The position numbers and the translations under genes are program-made. The notes under the pieces are model-generated. The model was not told the origin of the DNA. It saw only the letters and a list, made by a program, of their open reading frames with translations, and did no database searches. Positions 49,184 to 58,192 of a DNA stretch of 64,000 nt are shown here, piece by piece. Position 1 is the first letter of the stretch. The number at the start of each line of letters is the position of its first letter. The stretch spans positions 52,296-116,295 of the forward strand of contig CALXHQ010000003.1 of NCBI GenBank assembly GCA_944388145.1. The letters run 5' to 3'. Origin of the DNA: an uncultured Gemmiger sp. Its GTDB lineage: Bacteria; Bacillota; Clostridia; Oscillospirales; Ruminococcaceae.

Positions 49184-50469
49184 GGTTCCGCACCTTTTCC
49201 ACCCTGCCCGGACCTTTGCAGCAGCGGCGGACGCTGTGGCTTGCCCTGGCCTGCAGTTTGGGCCTGGTGCTGGCTTTGTATCTGGCGGGCGGCTGGCGTC
49301 CCTATGTCAGCGCCCCGGCCGGGTTCCACTACGGCATCAACAGCCCCTTTGACATGCTGGCCTTTTTGCTGCCGCCGGGCTGGTGGGTACAGGCCCAACA
49401 GGCTCTGCTGATCCTGCGCACCGCCCTGGCCGGATGGTGCATTTGCCTGTATCTTGTGCGGCATTTCGGCAGCAGCTGCCGGCTGTTTGCCCCGCTGTCC
49501 GCCGGGTATGCGGCAGCCGTGTATACCGGGTGTATCATCAACCTGGTCTGGGTGGATGCGGCACTGCTGCTGCCGCTGCTTCTTGCGGCGGCGGACCGGG
49601 CCCTGCGCGGGCAGGGCGGCCGGGCAATGGCGGCGCTGTGCTTTGTATGCGTGGTGTCCAACTGTTACACGGCCTGGCCGGTCTGCCTGTTCTGCCTGCT
49701 GTACGGGCTGTGGCAGTTGCTGGCTTTACCCGGCGCGCTGGACTGGCGCCGGGTGTGCCGGGCGATGCGCCGCCTGGCGGCTGCCATGCTGCCCGGCGTG
49801 GCATTGGCCCTGCTGCTGGTTTTGCCCGTGGTGATAACCCAGTACCACAGCGATGCCTTCCAGTTTTTACCCGGGTCTGCCGATTTTGGGTTCGGTCCCA
49901 TGGCGCTGGCTTACTGCCTGTTTTTCGGGCGGTATTCCTCGGCCTGCGCGGCGGCGGGGATGCCCTATCTCTACATCGGCAGCGCGGCGCTGATGCTGGC
50001 GCTGTGCTACTTTTTGGGCAGTGCCCCCACCCGGGCCAAGTTCGTCTCGGCGCTGCTCACAGCGGGCGTGGCGGCCAGCTACCTGTTGGAACTGCCCGGT
50101 GTAAGCTGGCAAAACGGTGACGACCTGGCGGTGTTCCCCTTCCGGTACGGCTTCCTGCTCAGCGCCATGCTGATACTTTTTGCTGCGGATACGCTGGTTC
50201 ATGCCGCCCCGCCGGTGCCTGCCCTGGGCGCCGGGCTGTTTTTGGCTGCCATCTACCTGCTGGGCTACCGGGGCACGGTGGGCAGTGCAGCACGGCTATG
50301 GCGGCTGGCCGCCGGCGCAGTGCTGTACCTGGCCTGCTGTGTGCTGCTGCGGCAGCGGGCCAGGCACGGTTGGCAGCGGCAGGCCGGCAAGGTGCTGGCG
50401 GTTCTCATGCTGGCCGACGTGGTGGTCAGCAGCTGTATCTCGTTGTATGGAGGGTTTTTATGGCTGTAA
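49180..50469 (+). CDS. Half-length YfhO-like polytopic membrane protein
   Basis: This 429-residue protein has about eleven to twelve TM helices. The N-terminal half recalls YfhO (GT-C like, lipid-linked sugar transfer to lipoteichoic acid): HYGINSPFDMLAFLLPPGWW, a loop with LSAGYAAAVYTGCIINLVWVDAALLLPLLLAA, and SNCYTAWPVCLFCLLYG. Typical YfhO proteins are about twice as long, with a large C-terminal extracellular domain that is absent here. It overlaps the CMP-transferase stop (ATGA) and the next ThrE-like gene by 10 bp, so it is expressed with the nonulosonate genes. Catalytic identity is not certain. Confidence 0.65.
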   Translation: MRFRTFSTLPGPLQQRRTLWLALACSLGLVLALYLAGGWRPYVSAPAGFHYGINSPFDMLAFLLPPGWWVQAQQALLILRTALAGWCICLYLVRHFGSSCRLFAPLSAGYAAAVYTGCIINLVWVDAALLLPLLLAAADRALRGQGGRAMAALCFVCVVSNCYTAWPVCLFCLLYGLWQLLALPGALDWRRVCRAMRRLAAAMLPGVALALLLVLPVVITQYHSDAFQFLPGSADFGFGPMALAYCLFFGRYSSACAAAGMPYLYIGSAALMLALCYFLGSAPTRAKFVSALLTAGVAASYLLELPGVSWQNGDDLAVFPFRYGFLLSAMLILFAADTLVHAAPPVPALGAGLFLAAIYLLGYRGTVGSAARLWRLAAGAVLYLACCVLLRQRARHGWQRQAGKVLAVLMLADVVVSSCISLYGGFLWL

Positions 50470-51266
50470 GCGAGACGGGCCGCAAGCCCCGCCCCACCCC
50501 GATGGCGGGTACCGGGTACCGCCGCGCGCTGATGCTGGTGATCGACGCGGGCAGCACCCTGCTGGAAAACGGCGGTGAGGTGTTCCGGGTGCAACAGACG
50601 ATGCAGATCATGGCGGACAGCCTGGGCATCACCGATTTCAATGTCTATGTGCTGGCAAACGGCATTTTTGTATCCTCCCACGGGCGCACCGAGATCCGCC
50701 ATGTACCCGCCACCGCCATCCACCTGGGCCGGGTGGAGGCGGTGAACGAGCTTTCCCGCGAGCTGGCCGCCGGGCGGCTGGACCTGGCGGGGGCCGAGGC
50801 GCGCCTGGCTGAAATTCGGGCGGTCCCCTCCCGTCGGGCTGCCGCACTGGCAGCAGCATCGGCGGCGGGCAGCGCCTGCTTTGCCTATCTGTTCGGCGGC
50901 TTTCTGGCTGAGGCTGTCGTTGCCCTGGCAGCCGGCGCCGCCGAGAGCCTGCTGGTTCAACTGTGCCGAAAAAAGCGGATCAGCCGCATTTTTTCGGACA
51001 TCCTGTCTGCTGCGGCGGGCACAACGGTGGCACTGTTTTGCCGGGCCGTTCTGCTCCCGGAGCTGGATGCCGACACGGCCATCATCGGTGCGCTGATGGT
51101 GCTGACCCCCGGCGTCAGCCTGACCATGGGCGTGCGGGACATTATCAACGCGGACTATCTTTCCGGCGCTATCCGGCTGCTGGACGCGATTTTGGTGGCG
51201 GGCTGCCTGGCCTGCGGCGTGGGCCTGGCGTACACCGCAGCCTTTGCCCTGCGGGAGGTGCTGTGA
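50460..51266 (+). CDS. Threonine/serine exporter family protein, N-terminal type (ThrE/DUF1212)
   Basis: This 268-residue protein corresponds to the larger half of ThrE. A cytoplasmic domain (~1-125) carries STLLENGGEVFRVQQTM and DFNVYVLANGIFVSS. Five TM helices (~130-265) follow, including GALMVLTPGVSLTMGVRDIINADYLSG, the conserved loop of the family. In many Firmicutes this is a separate gene, followed by the short DUF3815 subunit as here (1-bp overlap, TGATG). The pair exports small amino acids. GGAGGG precedes the ATG. Link to the sugar cluster is by operon position only. Confidence 0.9.
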   Translation: MAVSETGRKPRPTPMAGTGYRRALMLVIDAGSTLLENGGEVFRVQQTMQIMADSLGITDFNVYVLANGIFVSSHGRTEIRHVPATAIHLGRVEAVNELSRELAAGRLDLAGAEARLAEIRAVPSRRAAALAAASAAGSACFAYLFGGFLAEAVVALAAGAAESLLVQLCRKKRISRIFSDILSAAAGTTVALFCRAVLLPELDADTAIIGALMVLTPGVSLTMGVRDIINADYLSGAIRLLDAILVAGCLACGVGLAYTAAFALREVL

Positions 51267-51730
51267 TGGAGTATCTGTTCCAGTTTGTGGTGGCGGCGGT
51301 GTCCACACTGTGCTTCGGCATCACCTTTCAGGTTCCGCGGCGACATCTGCTTGCCTGCGGCATCGGCGGCGGCATCGCCTGGCTGTGCTATGTGCTGTGC
51401 TTGGCGCTGGGGCTTTCCCCTGCCATGGCCACCTTTGCGGCCGCCCTGCCGCTGACGCTGGCCTGCCGGCTGTTTGCCATCCGCTTCCGCGCGCCGGTCA
51501 CGCTGTTTTTGCTGTGCGGCATCTTCCCGCTGGTGCCCGGCGCCGGAATCTATTACACCGCCTATTACTTTTTGCAGGGTGCCGGGCAGCAGATGGCTGA
51601 CAAAGGCTTTGAAACCGCCAAGATCGCCATTGCGCTGGCGCTGGGCATCGCGCTGGTTTCCTCGCTGCCGCTGCCGCGGCACCGCAGGGCAAGGCCCGCC
51701 GGGCCGCGCAATGCCGGCGAAAACCCCTGA
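51266..51730 (+). CDS. Threonine/serine exporter, C-terminal type (DUF3815)
   Basis: This 154-residue, five-helix membrane protein is the small partner of the split ThrE exporter. FGITFQVPRRHLLACGIGGGIAWLCY and FLLCGIFPLVPGAGIYYTAYYF are the family signatures; the second mirrors the TPGVS loop of the larger subunit. The start overlaps the stop of the preceding gene by one base. A Lys/Arg/Pro-rich cytoplasmic tail ends the protein. The terminator shared with the convergent glycosyltransferase operon follows 80 bp later. Confidence 0.9.
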   Translation: MEYLFQFVVAAVSTLCFGITFQVPRRHLLACGIGGGIAWLCYVLCLALGLSPAMATFAAALPLTLACRLFAIRFRAPVTLFLLCGIFPLVPGAGIYYTAYYFLQGAGQQMADKGFETAKIAIALALGIALVSSLPLPRHRRARPAGPRNAGENP

Positions 51731-51809
51731 GCCGCCTGCCCTTCACAAGCGAAACGTCGGAGTCGCCGTTTCGTTACAGAATTTCCCTCCAAATTTTTGA
51801 ATACGGAAA

Positions 51810-51853
51810 CTCCCCGGGGACGGCATCCGTCCCCGGGGAGAAATTGTTTTTTA
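51810..51853. terminator. Bidirectional terminator between the ThrE and polysaccharide operons
   Basis: A 14-bp perfect stem (51810-51823 with 51827-51840) has a 3-nt loop. A run of T (51847-51852) lies on the right side and an ATTTTTG stretch lies to the left. Confidence 0.9.
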
Positions 51854-51861
51854 CATCAGAT

Positions 51862-53724
51862 TTACAACGTCATACCGCCGTTCTTCAGGTTGCGCAGGTC
51901 AGCGCTCTCGCGGAAATCCTCGTAGTCCAGCGAGAGGTTGGGGTTATAGTAGGGGTCATGCAGGATGTTGTCGCGGCCGTGGCGGGCATACAGGCGGGCG
52001 CGCTCGGCATCGAAGCGAGCTTTCTTGGCCGGGTCCTGCTCATCGCTGCCGCGGCTCTTGCTCTCATAGTGGTAGAGTTCGGCGTAGGGCGTCCAGACGA
52101 TGCGCCAGCCGGCCTGCCGGATGCGCAGGCAGAAGTCCACATCATTGAAGGCGACGGTGAACTGTTCGTCCAGGCCGCCCAGGGCGTCGTAGACCTCCGC
52201 CCGCACCAGCAGGCAGGCGGCGGTGACGGCGCTGTAATCCTGCACGGTGGCCAGCCGGAACAGATAGCCGCTGGCCCCCCGCCGGTGATACTTGTGGCTG
52301 TGGCCCGCGTAGCCGCCCAGGCCGGTGATGACCCCCGCGTGCTGGATGGTGTCATCGGGATAGTAAAGCATGGCGCCGCAGGCCGCCACGCCGGGCTGGC
52401 TGGCTTCGGCCACCAGCTCGCCCAGCCAGTCGTGGCTGATTACCTCCACATCGTTGTTGAGCAGCAGCAGATACTGCCCCTTCGCCGCCTGGCGGCCAAA
52501 GTTGTTGATGGCTGAAAAGTTGAACCCGCCCCGGTAAGTTACCACCCGGCAGCCCTCGTATCGCTGGGGCAGCGTTTTGTAGTAGTCGAAGGTGGCGGGG
52601 TCGGTGGAGTTGTTCTCGATGACAATGACCTCGTAGTGGTCATAGTTGGTCTTGGCGTAAATGCTGTGCAGGCAGGTTTCCAGGTCGCCCGTGTGGTCTT
52701 TGTTGGGGATCAGGATGCTGACCAGCGGCGGCGGGTCGGGCAGATCCCACCGCACATGGCACAGGCCGGGGTATTTGCCCGGCTCCACCCTGCCCTTGCG
52801 GCCGGTGGCGGCCAGGTGGTCGGCCACGGCCTTCCGCGCGGCGGCCTCCACATAGGGCTTTGCGCCGGTGCCGCCGCTGGTGGATGCCGCGTGCACCCGC
52901 CAGTAATACAGCACCTGGGGGATGTGCACCGGCGCGGCGGAGGCATTGCGGCGCTGCATCTCGTCGATCATGCGCAGGAACAGGTCGTGGTCCTGGGCTC
53001 CGTCACATTCGGGGCGCTCGCCGCCCACCGCCTCGAACAGCGCCCGGGTGAACACTGCCAGGTGGCAGATGTAATTGCAGGCCATCAGGTATTCGGGGGC
53101 ATAGTCGGGCTTGAAGTGGGCCACATGGGCGTCTTTGGGCGTGCGGAGGAAAAGCGCCTCGTCACTGTAGAGGAACTGCGGCTTCACGCCATCTTTTGCC
53201 CCGGCCAGGATTGCTTTGCCCATCGTGTAGACGGCGTGGGGCGCCAGCTCATCATCGTGGTCGGCCAGGGCCAGGTATTCACCGTCCACCAGCGCCGCCG
53301 CCCGGTTGGTGTTGGCGGCGATACCGCCGTTTTCAATCTTGATATAGCGGATGCGCGGGTCTGCGGCGGCCAGGCGGCGCACCGTCTGCCCCACGTAGGC
53401 ATGGGCTTCGTCCGAGGCGTCCGCCAGGCAGAGCTGCCAGGCCCCGCAGGTCTGCCCCTGCACGCTGGACAAGAAGCGTTCCAGGTACTTCTGCGGGGTG
53501 TTGTACAGCGGCGTCAGGATGCTGATGACCGGGAACCGGCTGGTATCCTCCGCCCGCTGGGCCGCCAATGCCTTTTTGCAGGGCAGGTACCGCCCCGGCC
53601 GGGGCAGCAGCCGCCGCCGGGCGAACCCCGCCGCCCGGCCCAGCATGGTGCCCAGGCCCTGCTCCTTTGTCAGGGTACGGGCATAGCCCACCAGCTCCCG
53701 CAGGCGTTTCAATCTCAGATTCAT
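51862..53724 (-). CDS. Double-domain GT2 glycosyltransferase (second copy of tandem pair)
   Basis: This 620-residue protein carries two GT-A domains. The first (~65-260) has VISILTPLYNTPQKYLERFL and YLALADHDDEL (DxD). The second (~335-570) has VSILIPNKDHTGDLETCL, YLLLLNNDVEVIS and FNDVDFCLRIRQAGWRIVW. This arrangement occurs in enzymes that build rhamnan or O-antigen-like chains, and the operon includes rfbC of the dTDP-rhamnose pathway. GGGAGAG lies before the ATG. It is about as long as, and closely similar to, the next gene upstream (53751), so the two are tandem paralogues. No TM segment is present. Confidence 0.87.
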   Translation of the reverse strand: MNLRLKRLRELVGYARTLTKEQGLGTMLGRAAGFARRRLLPRPGRYLPCKKALAAQRAEDTSRFPVISILTPLYNTPQKYLERFLSSVQGQTCGAWQLCLADASDEAHAYVGQTVRRLAAADPRIRYIKIENGGIAANTNRAAALVDGEYLALADHDDELAPHAVYTMGKAILAGAKDGVKPQFLYSDEALFLRTPKDAHVAHFKPDYAPEYLMACNYICHLAVFTRALFEAVGGERPECDGAQDHDLFLRMIDEMQRRNASAAPVHIPQVLYYWRVHAASTSGGTGAKPYVEAAARKAVADHLAATGRKGRVEPGKYPGLCHVRWDLPDPPPLVSILIPNKDHTGDLETCLHSIYAKTNYDHYEVIVIENNSTDPATFDYYKTLPQRYEGCRVVTYRGGFNFSAINNFGRQAAKGQYLLLLNNDVEVISHDWLGELVAEASQPGVAACGAMLYYPDDTIQHAGVITGLGGYAGHSHKYHRRGASGYLFRLATVQDYSAVTAACLLVRAEVYDALGGLDEQFTVAFNDVDFCLRIRQAGWRIVWTPYAELYHYESKSRGSDEQDPAKKARFDAERARLYARHGRDNILHDPYYNPNLSLDYEDFRESADLRNLKNGGMTL

Positions 53725-53750
53725 GGCGATTGCTCTCCCATAGGCACGGC

Positions 53751-55628
53751 TTATTTCAGCCCGAAGTTTTCATACAGATTGTTGAAATGTGGATTATAGT
53801 ACGGATCGTAGTTGTCAATCCACTGGCGGTATTTGGCGTAGAAAGCCGCCTTCTCCCGCTGGTAGCGGCGGGCGTTCTCGTCGGTGGTGTCCAGGCCGCG
53901 GCTCTTGCTCTCGTAGTGGTAGGCCTCGGCGCGGGGGGTGTAAACGTTCAACAGCCCCTTCTGCCACAGTTTCAGGCAGTAGTCCACGTCGTTGTAGGCC
54001 ACGGCGAAGTCCTGCTCGTCCAGGCCACCCATCTCCCGGTAAAGGCTGGCTCGGGTCATCAGGCAGGCGCCGGTGACGGCCATGTAGTCCTGGGTGGTCA
54101 CCAGCCGGTACATATCCCCCACCGCGGTGCGGGGGTAACTCTTGTGGCTGTGCCCTGCCGAGCCGTTGATGCCCATCAGCACGCCCGCGTGCTGGATGGT
54201 GTCGTCCGGGTAGTAAAGCTTGGCGCCCACCGCGCCCACATCGGGCCGCTGGGCATAGCTGAGCAGTTCCCGCAGGAAGTCGTGGCTCAGCACCTCGATG
54301 TCGTTGTTGAGCAACAGCAGGTATTCGCCCCTGGCCTGCCGGGCGCCAAAGTTGTTGATGGCCGAAAAGTTGAACCCGCCCTGGTAGCGGAGTACCCGGC
54401 AGTTGGGCTTTGCCGGGTCGGCGGCCAGCTTTTGATAGTAGCTGAAGGTGGCCGGGTCGGTGGAGTTGTTCTCAATGACCAGCACCTCAAAGTTATCATA
54501 GCCCGCATTTTGGTACAGGCTTGTCAGGCAGCGGTCCAGGTCGTCAATGTGGTCCTTGCTGGGGATCAGCACGCTGATGAGGGGATGGCCGGTCAGCTCG
54601 TACCGCACCTGGAAAGCCCCCGGCGCGCCGGGCACCTGCATGGCCTTGCCGGGCAGGCCCAGGCGCCCCAGCTGGGCGTCGATGGCGCGGACGCCCGCCT
54701 CCAGCGCATAGGGCTTGGCCTCGATACCGGCGGCGGTGGAACCCGCGTGCCCCCGCCAGATATACAATACCTGCTTGATATGGGCGATACGCTTTGCCCG
54801 CTCGGTCAGGCGCAGGAACAGGTCATGGTCCTGGGCGCCGTCGTACTCTTTATACTCGGCGGCGCCGGCGGCGTCCAGCAGTGGCCGGGTAAACACCGCC
54901 AGGTGGGTGATGTAATTGCAGCCCCGCAGGTAGTCGGGGGCAAAATCCGGCTTGAAATGGTAGCCGCCCAGCTGCTTCAGGTTGGCCGAGAGCACAATCT
55001 CGTCCGAATAGACAAAATCTGCGCCGGCGTTCAGCGCTTTGGCGCACTCGTACAGGGCGTTAGGGTAGAGCAGGTCATCGTGGTCCAGCAGCGCGATGGC
55101 GCCGCCGGTGGCAATGGCAAAGCCCGCGGTGGTATTCTCGGCAATGCCGCGGTTGTCAATCTTTTTGTAAAGGATCCGGCTGTCCCTGGCCGCCAGTTTT
55201 TGGGCGTAGGCCCCGGGCTGAGGGTGGGCATCGTCAGAAGCATCCATCAAAACCAGCTGCCAATGGCGGTAGGTCTGGCGGCGGACGCTGTCCACCATCT
55301 GCCGGAAAAACCGCATCGGGGTGTTGTAGACCGGCACCACCACCGAGATGTCCGGCCCGGCCAGGTCCTCGGCCCGCTGGGCCTTCAGGGTGCGGCGTAG
55401 CGGGATGTCCGCCCGGTGCCGCCAGCCGTCGTGGTGGAAGGCCAGCCCTACCCGGAAGGCCACATCCCGCCACAGCTGTTCCGGGCCCTGCTCTTTCAGG
55501 GTGGCGGCGCTTCGGGCGGCCAGATCCCTCAGGTGGGCGGGATTCAGCAGGCGGCGGGCCATGCCGGACACACTGTCCGGCGCAGCCACATCCGCCGGGC
55601 GGTTCTGGTCCTCGGGGACTGGTTTCAT
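53751..55628 (-). CDS. Double-domain GT2 glycosyltransferase (first copy of tandem pair)
   Basis: This 625-residue protein has the same plan as its neighbour at 51862. GT-A domain 1 has ISVVVPVYNTPMRFFRQMV and GGAIALLDHDDLLYPNALY; domain 2 has ISVLIPSKDHIDDLDRCL, YLLLLNNDIEVLSHDF and YNDVDYCLKLWQKG. Both DxD-type motifs look intact, so it could make two different linkages. It starts 17 bp after the ABC ATPase stop. AAGGAGG is 11 nt before the ATG. The pair with the Wzm/Wzt exporter suggests synthesis of a linear polymer at the inner face followed by ABC export. Confidence 0.87.
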   Translation of the reverse strand: MKPVPEDQNRPADVAAPDSVSGMARRLLNPAHLRDLAARSAATLKEQGPEQLWRDVAFRVGLAFHHDGWRHRADIPLRRTLKAQRAEDLAGPDISVVVPVYNTPMRFFRQMVDSVRRQTYRHWQLVLMDASDDAHPQPGAYAQKLAARDSRILYKKIDNRGIAENTTAGFAIATGGAIALLDHDDLLYPNALYECAKALNAGADFVYSDEIVLSANLKQLGGYHFKPDFAPDYLRGCNYITHLAVFTRPLLDAAGAAEYKEYDGAQDHDLFLRLTERAKRIAHIKQVLYIWRGHAGSTAAGIEAKPYALEAGVRAIDAQLGRLGLPGKAMQVPGAPGAFQVRYELTGHPLISVLIPSKDHIDDLDRCLTSLYQNAGYDNFEVLVIENNSTDPATFSYYQKLAADPAKPNCRVLRYQGGFNFSAINNFGARQARGEYLLLLNNDIEVLSHDFLRELLSYAQRPDVGAVGAKLYYPDDTIQHAGVLMGINGSAGHSHKSYPRTAVGDMYRLVTTQDYMAVTGACLMTRASLYREMGGLDEQDFAVAYNDVDYCLKLWQKGLLNVYTPRAEAYHYESKSRGLDTTDENARRYQREKAAFYAKYRQWIDNYDPYYNPHFNNLYENFGLK

Positions 55629-55644
55629 AAGCGGGGGTGCCTCC

Positions 55645-56430
55645 TTATTTTGTTTCTGCGCCAGTTTTCTCCGCCGGGATGCTGTCCGCCTTGTTAAAGC
55701 TGCGGTACTCGGCGGCGATGGGGGCGGTGGGGCCGTTGCGGCGCAGGTGGCCGTGGTCCAGCCATGCCACCTTGTTGCACATGCGCTCGATCTGCTCGAT
55801 GGAATGGCTGACCAGGATCACCGTGGTGCCGCCGCTCATCAGCTCGGCCATGCGCTTTTCGCACTTTTGCTGGAACAGGAAGTCGCCCACCGACAAAATT
55901 TCGTCCGCGATCAGGATATCCGGCTTGGTCATGGTGGCGATGGCAAAGGCCAGGCGCGCCACCATGCCGCTGGAATAGTTTTTCAGCGGCACATCCAGGA
56001 AGTCCTTCAGCTCGCTGAAATCCACGATCTCGTCAAATTTCGAGTCGAGGTACTTGGGGGTGTAGCCCAGCACGGTGCCGTTCAGGTAGATATTTTCCCG
56101 GGCGGTCAGGTCCATGTCAAAGCCGGCGCCCAGCTCGATCAGCGGCGCGATGCTGCCCCGCACCGTCACCTTGCCGGCGGAGGGCTTGTACACGCCGGAG
56201 ATGATCTTGAGCAGGGTGGATTTGCCGCTGCCGTTCAGGCCGATCAGGCCGTAGAAATCGCCGGGCATGATGTCGAAGGTGACGTCCTTCAGCGCGAAGA
56301 ACTCGTCAAAGCGGATGCCGCCGTGGGTCAGGGCGATGAAGTATTCCTTCAGGCTCTCGTGCTTTTCCTTGGCCAGGTTGAACCGCATCGAGACGTGGTC
56401 GATGGAGATGATGGGTGTATTTTTGTCCAT
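55645..56430 (-). CDS. Polysaccharide ABC exporter ATPase (Wzt/TagH-like)
   Basis: This 261-residue ATPase has Walker A GLNGSGKSTLLKIISG, the ABC signature variant YSSGMVARLAFAIAT (typical for Wzt/TagH rather than LSGGQ), Walker B DILIADEILSVGD and the His switch VSHSIEQIERM. It lacks the C-terminal carbohydrate-binding extension of long Wzt proteins, which suggests a teichoic-acid-like exporter or one that does not select chain ends. It is encoded 12 bp after the permease gene; the ribosome binding site lies at its end. With the permease it moves undecaprenyl-linked polymer to the outside. Confidence 0.93.
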   Translation of the reverse strand: MDKNTPIISIDHVSMRFNLAKEKHESLKEYFIALTHGGIRFDEFFALKDVTFDIMPGDFYGLIGLNGSGKSTLLKIISGVYKPSAGKVTVRGSIAPLIELGAGFDMDLTARENIYLNGTVLGYTPKYLDSKFDEIVDFSELKDFLDVPLKNYSSGMVARLAFAIATMTKPDILIADEILSVGDFLFQQKCEKRMAELMSGGTTVILVSHSIEQIERMCNKVAWLDHGHLRRNGPTAPIAAEYRSFNKADSIPAEKTGAETK

Positions 56431-56442
56431 GCCGCGCCTCCG

Positions 56443-57240
56443 TTACATATACAGGACAAACTTGTCCTGGGTTTTCTTGAACACGAACAATCCCAGCGCC
56501 ATGCTGACCGCCGCGCAGAGGAAATCCACCAGCAGCATACTGGCGGTCAGCCCTTCGCCCCACATGACGCAGCTGCGGAAGGAGGTGATGTACCAGTAGA
56601 TGGGGTTCAGATTGATGACCGCCTGTACCCAGCCCATCATCTGCCGCGGGTCATAGAAGATGGCGCTGCCGTAGACCAGCAGCGTGCAGAATACCTCCCA
56701 GATATGCATGATATCCCGCACAAACACGTACAGGGCCGACAGCAGCAGCCCGATGCCCAGGCTGAAAAAGAAGAGCATGACCAGTGGGTAAAGCGCCAGC
56801 AGCGCCGTCTCGAAGCTGACGGGCGACCAGGTGACCACCACAACGATCAAAAACGCCACAAAGCTGAACAGGCAGTTGACCAGCGCAAAGCAGGTTTTTT
56901 CCAGCGGGAACACGTATTTGGGGATATAAACCTTGCGCAGCAGGGGGGCGTTTTTCAAAACGCTCTCCATGGCCATGGAGGTGGATTCCCGGAAAAAGTT
57001 GAACAGCAGCTGGCCGATGATCAAAAACACCGGGAAATTCTCAATGCCCTGGCCGCGGGCGTTGAACAGCGAGCCGAACACCGCCCACATGACCAGGCAG
57101 GTCAAAAGCGGGTTAAGCACGCTCCAGGCCACGCCCAGCACACTGCGGCGGTACTTCAGCTTGAAATCGCGGGTGATCAGATTTTGCAGCAGATACCGGT
57201 ATTTCCAGAAACTGGCAAAAGATTTTTTGATGGTAAGCAA
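56443..57240 (-). CDS. Polysaccharide ABC exporter permease (Wzm/TagG-like)
   Basis: This 265-residue ABC-2 type permease has about six TM helices. Family motifs are LLQNLITRDFKLKYRRSVLG at the N-terminus, GVAWSVLNPLLTCLVMWAVFG, the middle KVYIPKYVFPLEKTCFALVNCLF and the C-terminal AVINLNPIYWYITSFRSCVM. It forms the channel for the exporter together with the ATPase. Start: TTG 57240 with AAAGGCGG at 7 nt; a TTG at 57294 directly after the rfbC stop is also possible. The gene is second in the operon after rfbC. Confidence 0.9.
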   Translation of the reverse strand: MLTIKKSFASFWKYRYLLQNLITRDFKLKYRRSVLGVAWSVLNPLLTCLVMWAVFGSLFNARGQGIENFPVFLIIGQLLFNFFRESTSMAMESVLKNAPLLRKVYIPKYVFPLEKTCFALVNCLFSFVAFLIVVVVTWSPVSFETALLALYPLVMLFFFSLGIGLLLSALYVFVRDIMHIWEVFCTLLVYGSAIFYDPRQMMGWVQAVINLNPIYWYITSFRSCVMWGEGLTASMLLVDFLCAAVSMALGLFVFKKTQDKFVLYM

Positions 57241-57294
57241 ACGGGTTCCGCCTTTCGGTGTGATGACAAATGGGGTGCGGATGCAGCCGGGCAA

Positions 57295-57861
57295 TCAATA
57301 TTGTTCAAACCAGGCAAAGTCCTGCTGGGCAAAGGGAGTGTGCAGCTTGTCCTTGGCGCTGGTCTTGTGTTCGCAGCCGCAGTCCGGCCAGACCACGCCC
57401 ACGGTGGGGTCATCGTAGGGGATGCCTCCCTCCGAGGTGGGATCATAGACGTCCGTGCACTTGTAGGTGAACTCGGCCACGTCGGACAGCACCAGGAACC
57501 CGTGGGCAAAGCCCTCCGGGATATAGAACATCCGCTTGTTCTCCGCCGAGAGGGTTACGCCCACCCACTTGCCAAAGGTGGCGCTGTGGGGGCGGCAGTC
57601 CACGGCCACATCGTACACCTCGCCCTGGGTCACACGCACCAGCTTGCCCTGGGTGTGGTTTTTCTGGAAATGCAGGCCCCGCAGCACGCCCTTGCTGGAA
57701 CGGCTCTCGTTGTCCTGCACAAAGGGGTGGTCAATACCGGCGGCGGCAAACTCGTCCGCCTGGAAGGTCTCCATAAAATACCCCCGGTCATCGCCATAAA
57801 CGGTGGGTTCGATGATGATGACGCCGGGGATCTCGGTCTGGATAAAATGAAACTTTCCCAT
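57295..57861 (-). CDS. rfbC: dTDP-4-dehydrorhamnose 3,5-epimerase
   Basis: This 188-residue cupin epimerises C3 and C5 of dTDP-4-keto-6-deoxyglucose on the way to dTDP-L-rhamnose. GVLRGLHFQKN (catalytic His), VYDVAVDCRPHSATFG, FYIPEGFAHGFLVLSD and the Tyr region EFTYKCTDVYDP are conserved. The length is typical. ATG 57861 follows AAGGAG. It is the first gene of the minus-strand polysaccharide operon. rfbA, rfbB and rfbD are not in the window. Its presence makes rhamnose the likely sugar moved by the downstream glycosyltransferases. Confidence 0.95.
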   Translation of the reverse strand: MGKFHFIQTEIPGVIIIEPTVYGDDRGYFMETFQADEFAAAGIDHPFVQDNESRSSKGVLRGLHFQKNHTQGKLVRVTQGEVYDVAVDCRPHSATFGKWVGVTLSAENKRMFYIPEGFAHGFLVLSDVAEFTYKCTDVYDPTSEGGIPYDDPTVGVVWPDCGCEHKTSAKDKLHTPFAQQDFAWFEQY

Positions 57862-57981
57862 GTTGTTTTCTCCTTTTCCCTTGCAAAATTGCACATCCGC
57901 CGCATCAGGGGGACGCAGTGCTCCCCGGCGGCAGGGATAAGCCCGGAACGCCCCGGGCATACTTTGTCTAGTGTAATAGCT

Positions 57982-58010
57982 ATTTTACTCTGTTTTGGCA
58001 GCATACGCAA
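57982..58010 (-). promoter_or_regulatory. Promoter of the rfbC polysaccharide operon
   Basis: On the minus strand, TTGCGT (58005-58010) and TAAAAT (57982-57987) have a 17-bp spacer, 120 bp before rfbC. The 57862-58192 gap contains this and the divergent fthC promoter; nothing else is seen. Confidence 0.55.
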
Positions 58011-58126
58011 GCCAAACCGGGGATTTGAGAATAATTTGCCCGCCCCCTGTAACATTCCCCTGCTTTTTCCGTGTATTACGGCAGAGAGGCAACAGGAAAT
58101 CCTTCCTGTTTGCTCCGGCCAACGGC

Positions 58127-58155
58127 TGTACAAGGGCGGCCGGGTGTGCTACAAT
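58127..58155 (+). promoter_or_regulatory. Promoter of the 5-formyl-THF cyclo-ligase gene
   Basis: TGTACA (58127-58132), a 17-bp spacer and TGCTACAAT (extended -10, hexamer 58150-58155) lie 38 bp before the ATG. Confidence 0.65.
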
Positions 58156-58192
58156 AATCGCCGGAATTTTCCCGCAGGGGAGGGCGAATCAG

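Noticed and set aside
58020-58192. A second THF riboswitch before the 5-formyl-THF cyclo-ligase gene
   Set aside because: Neither conserved aptamer block is found in the leader, which is only about 30 nt after the predicted promoter.
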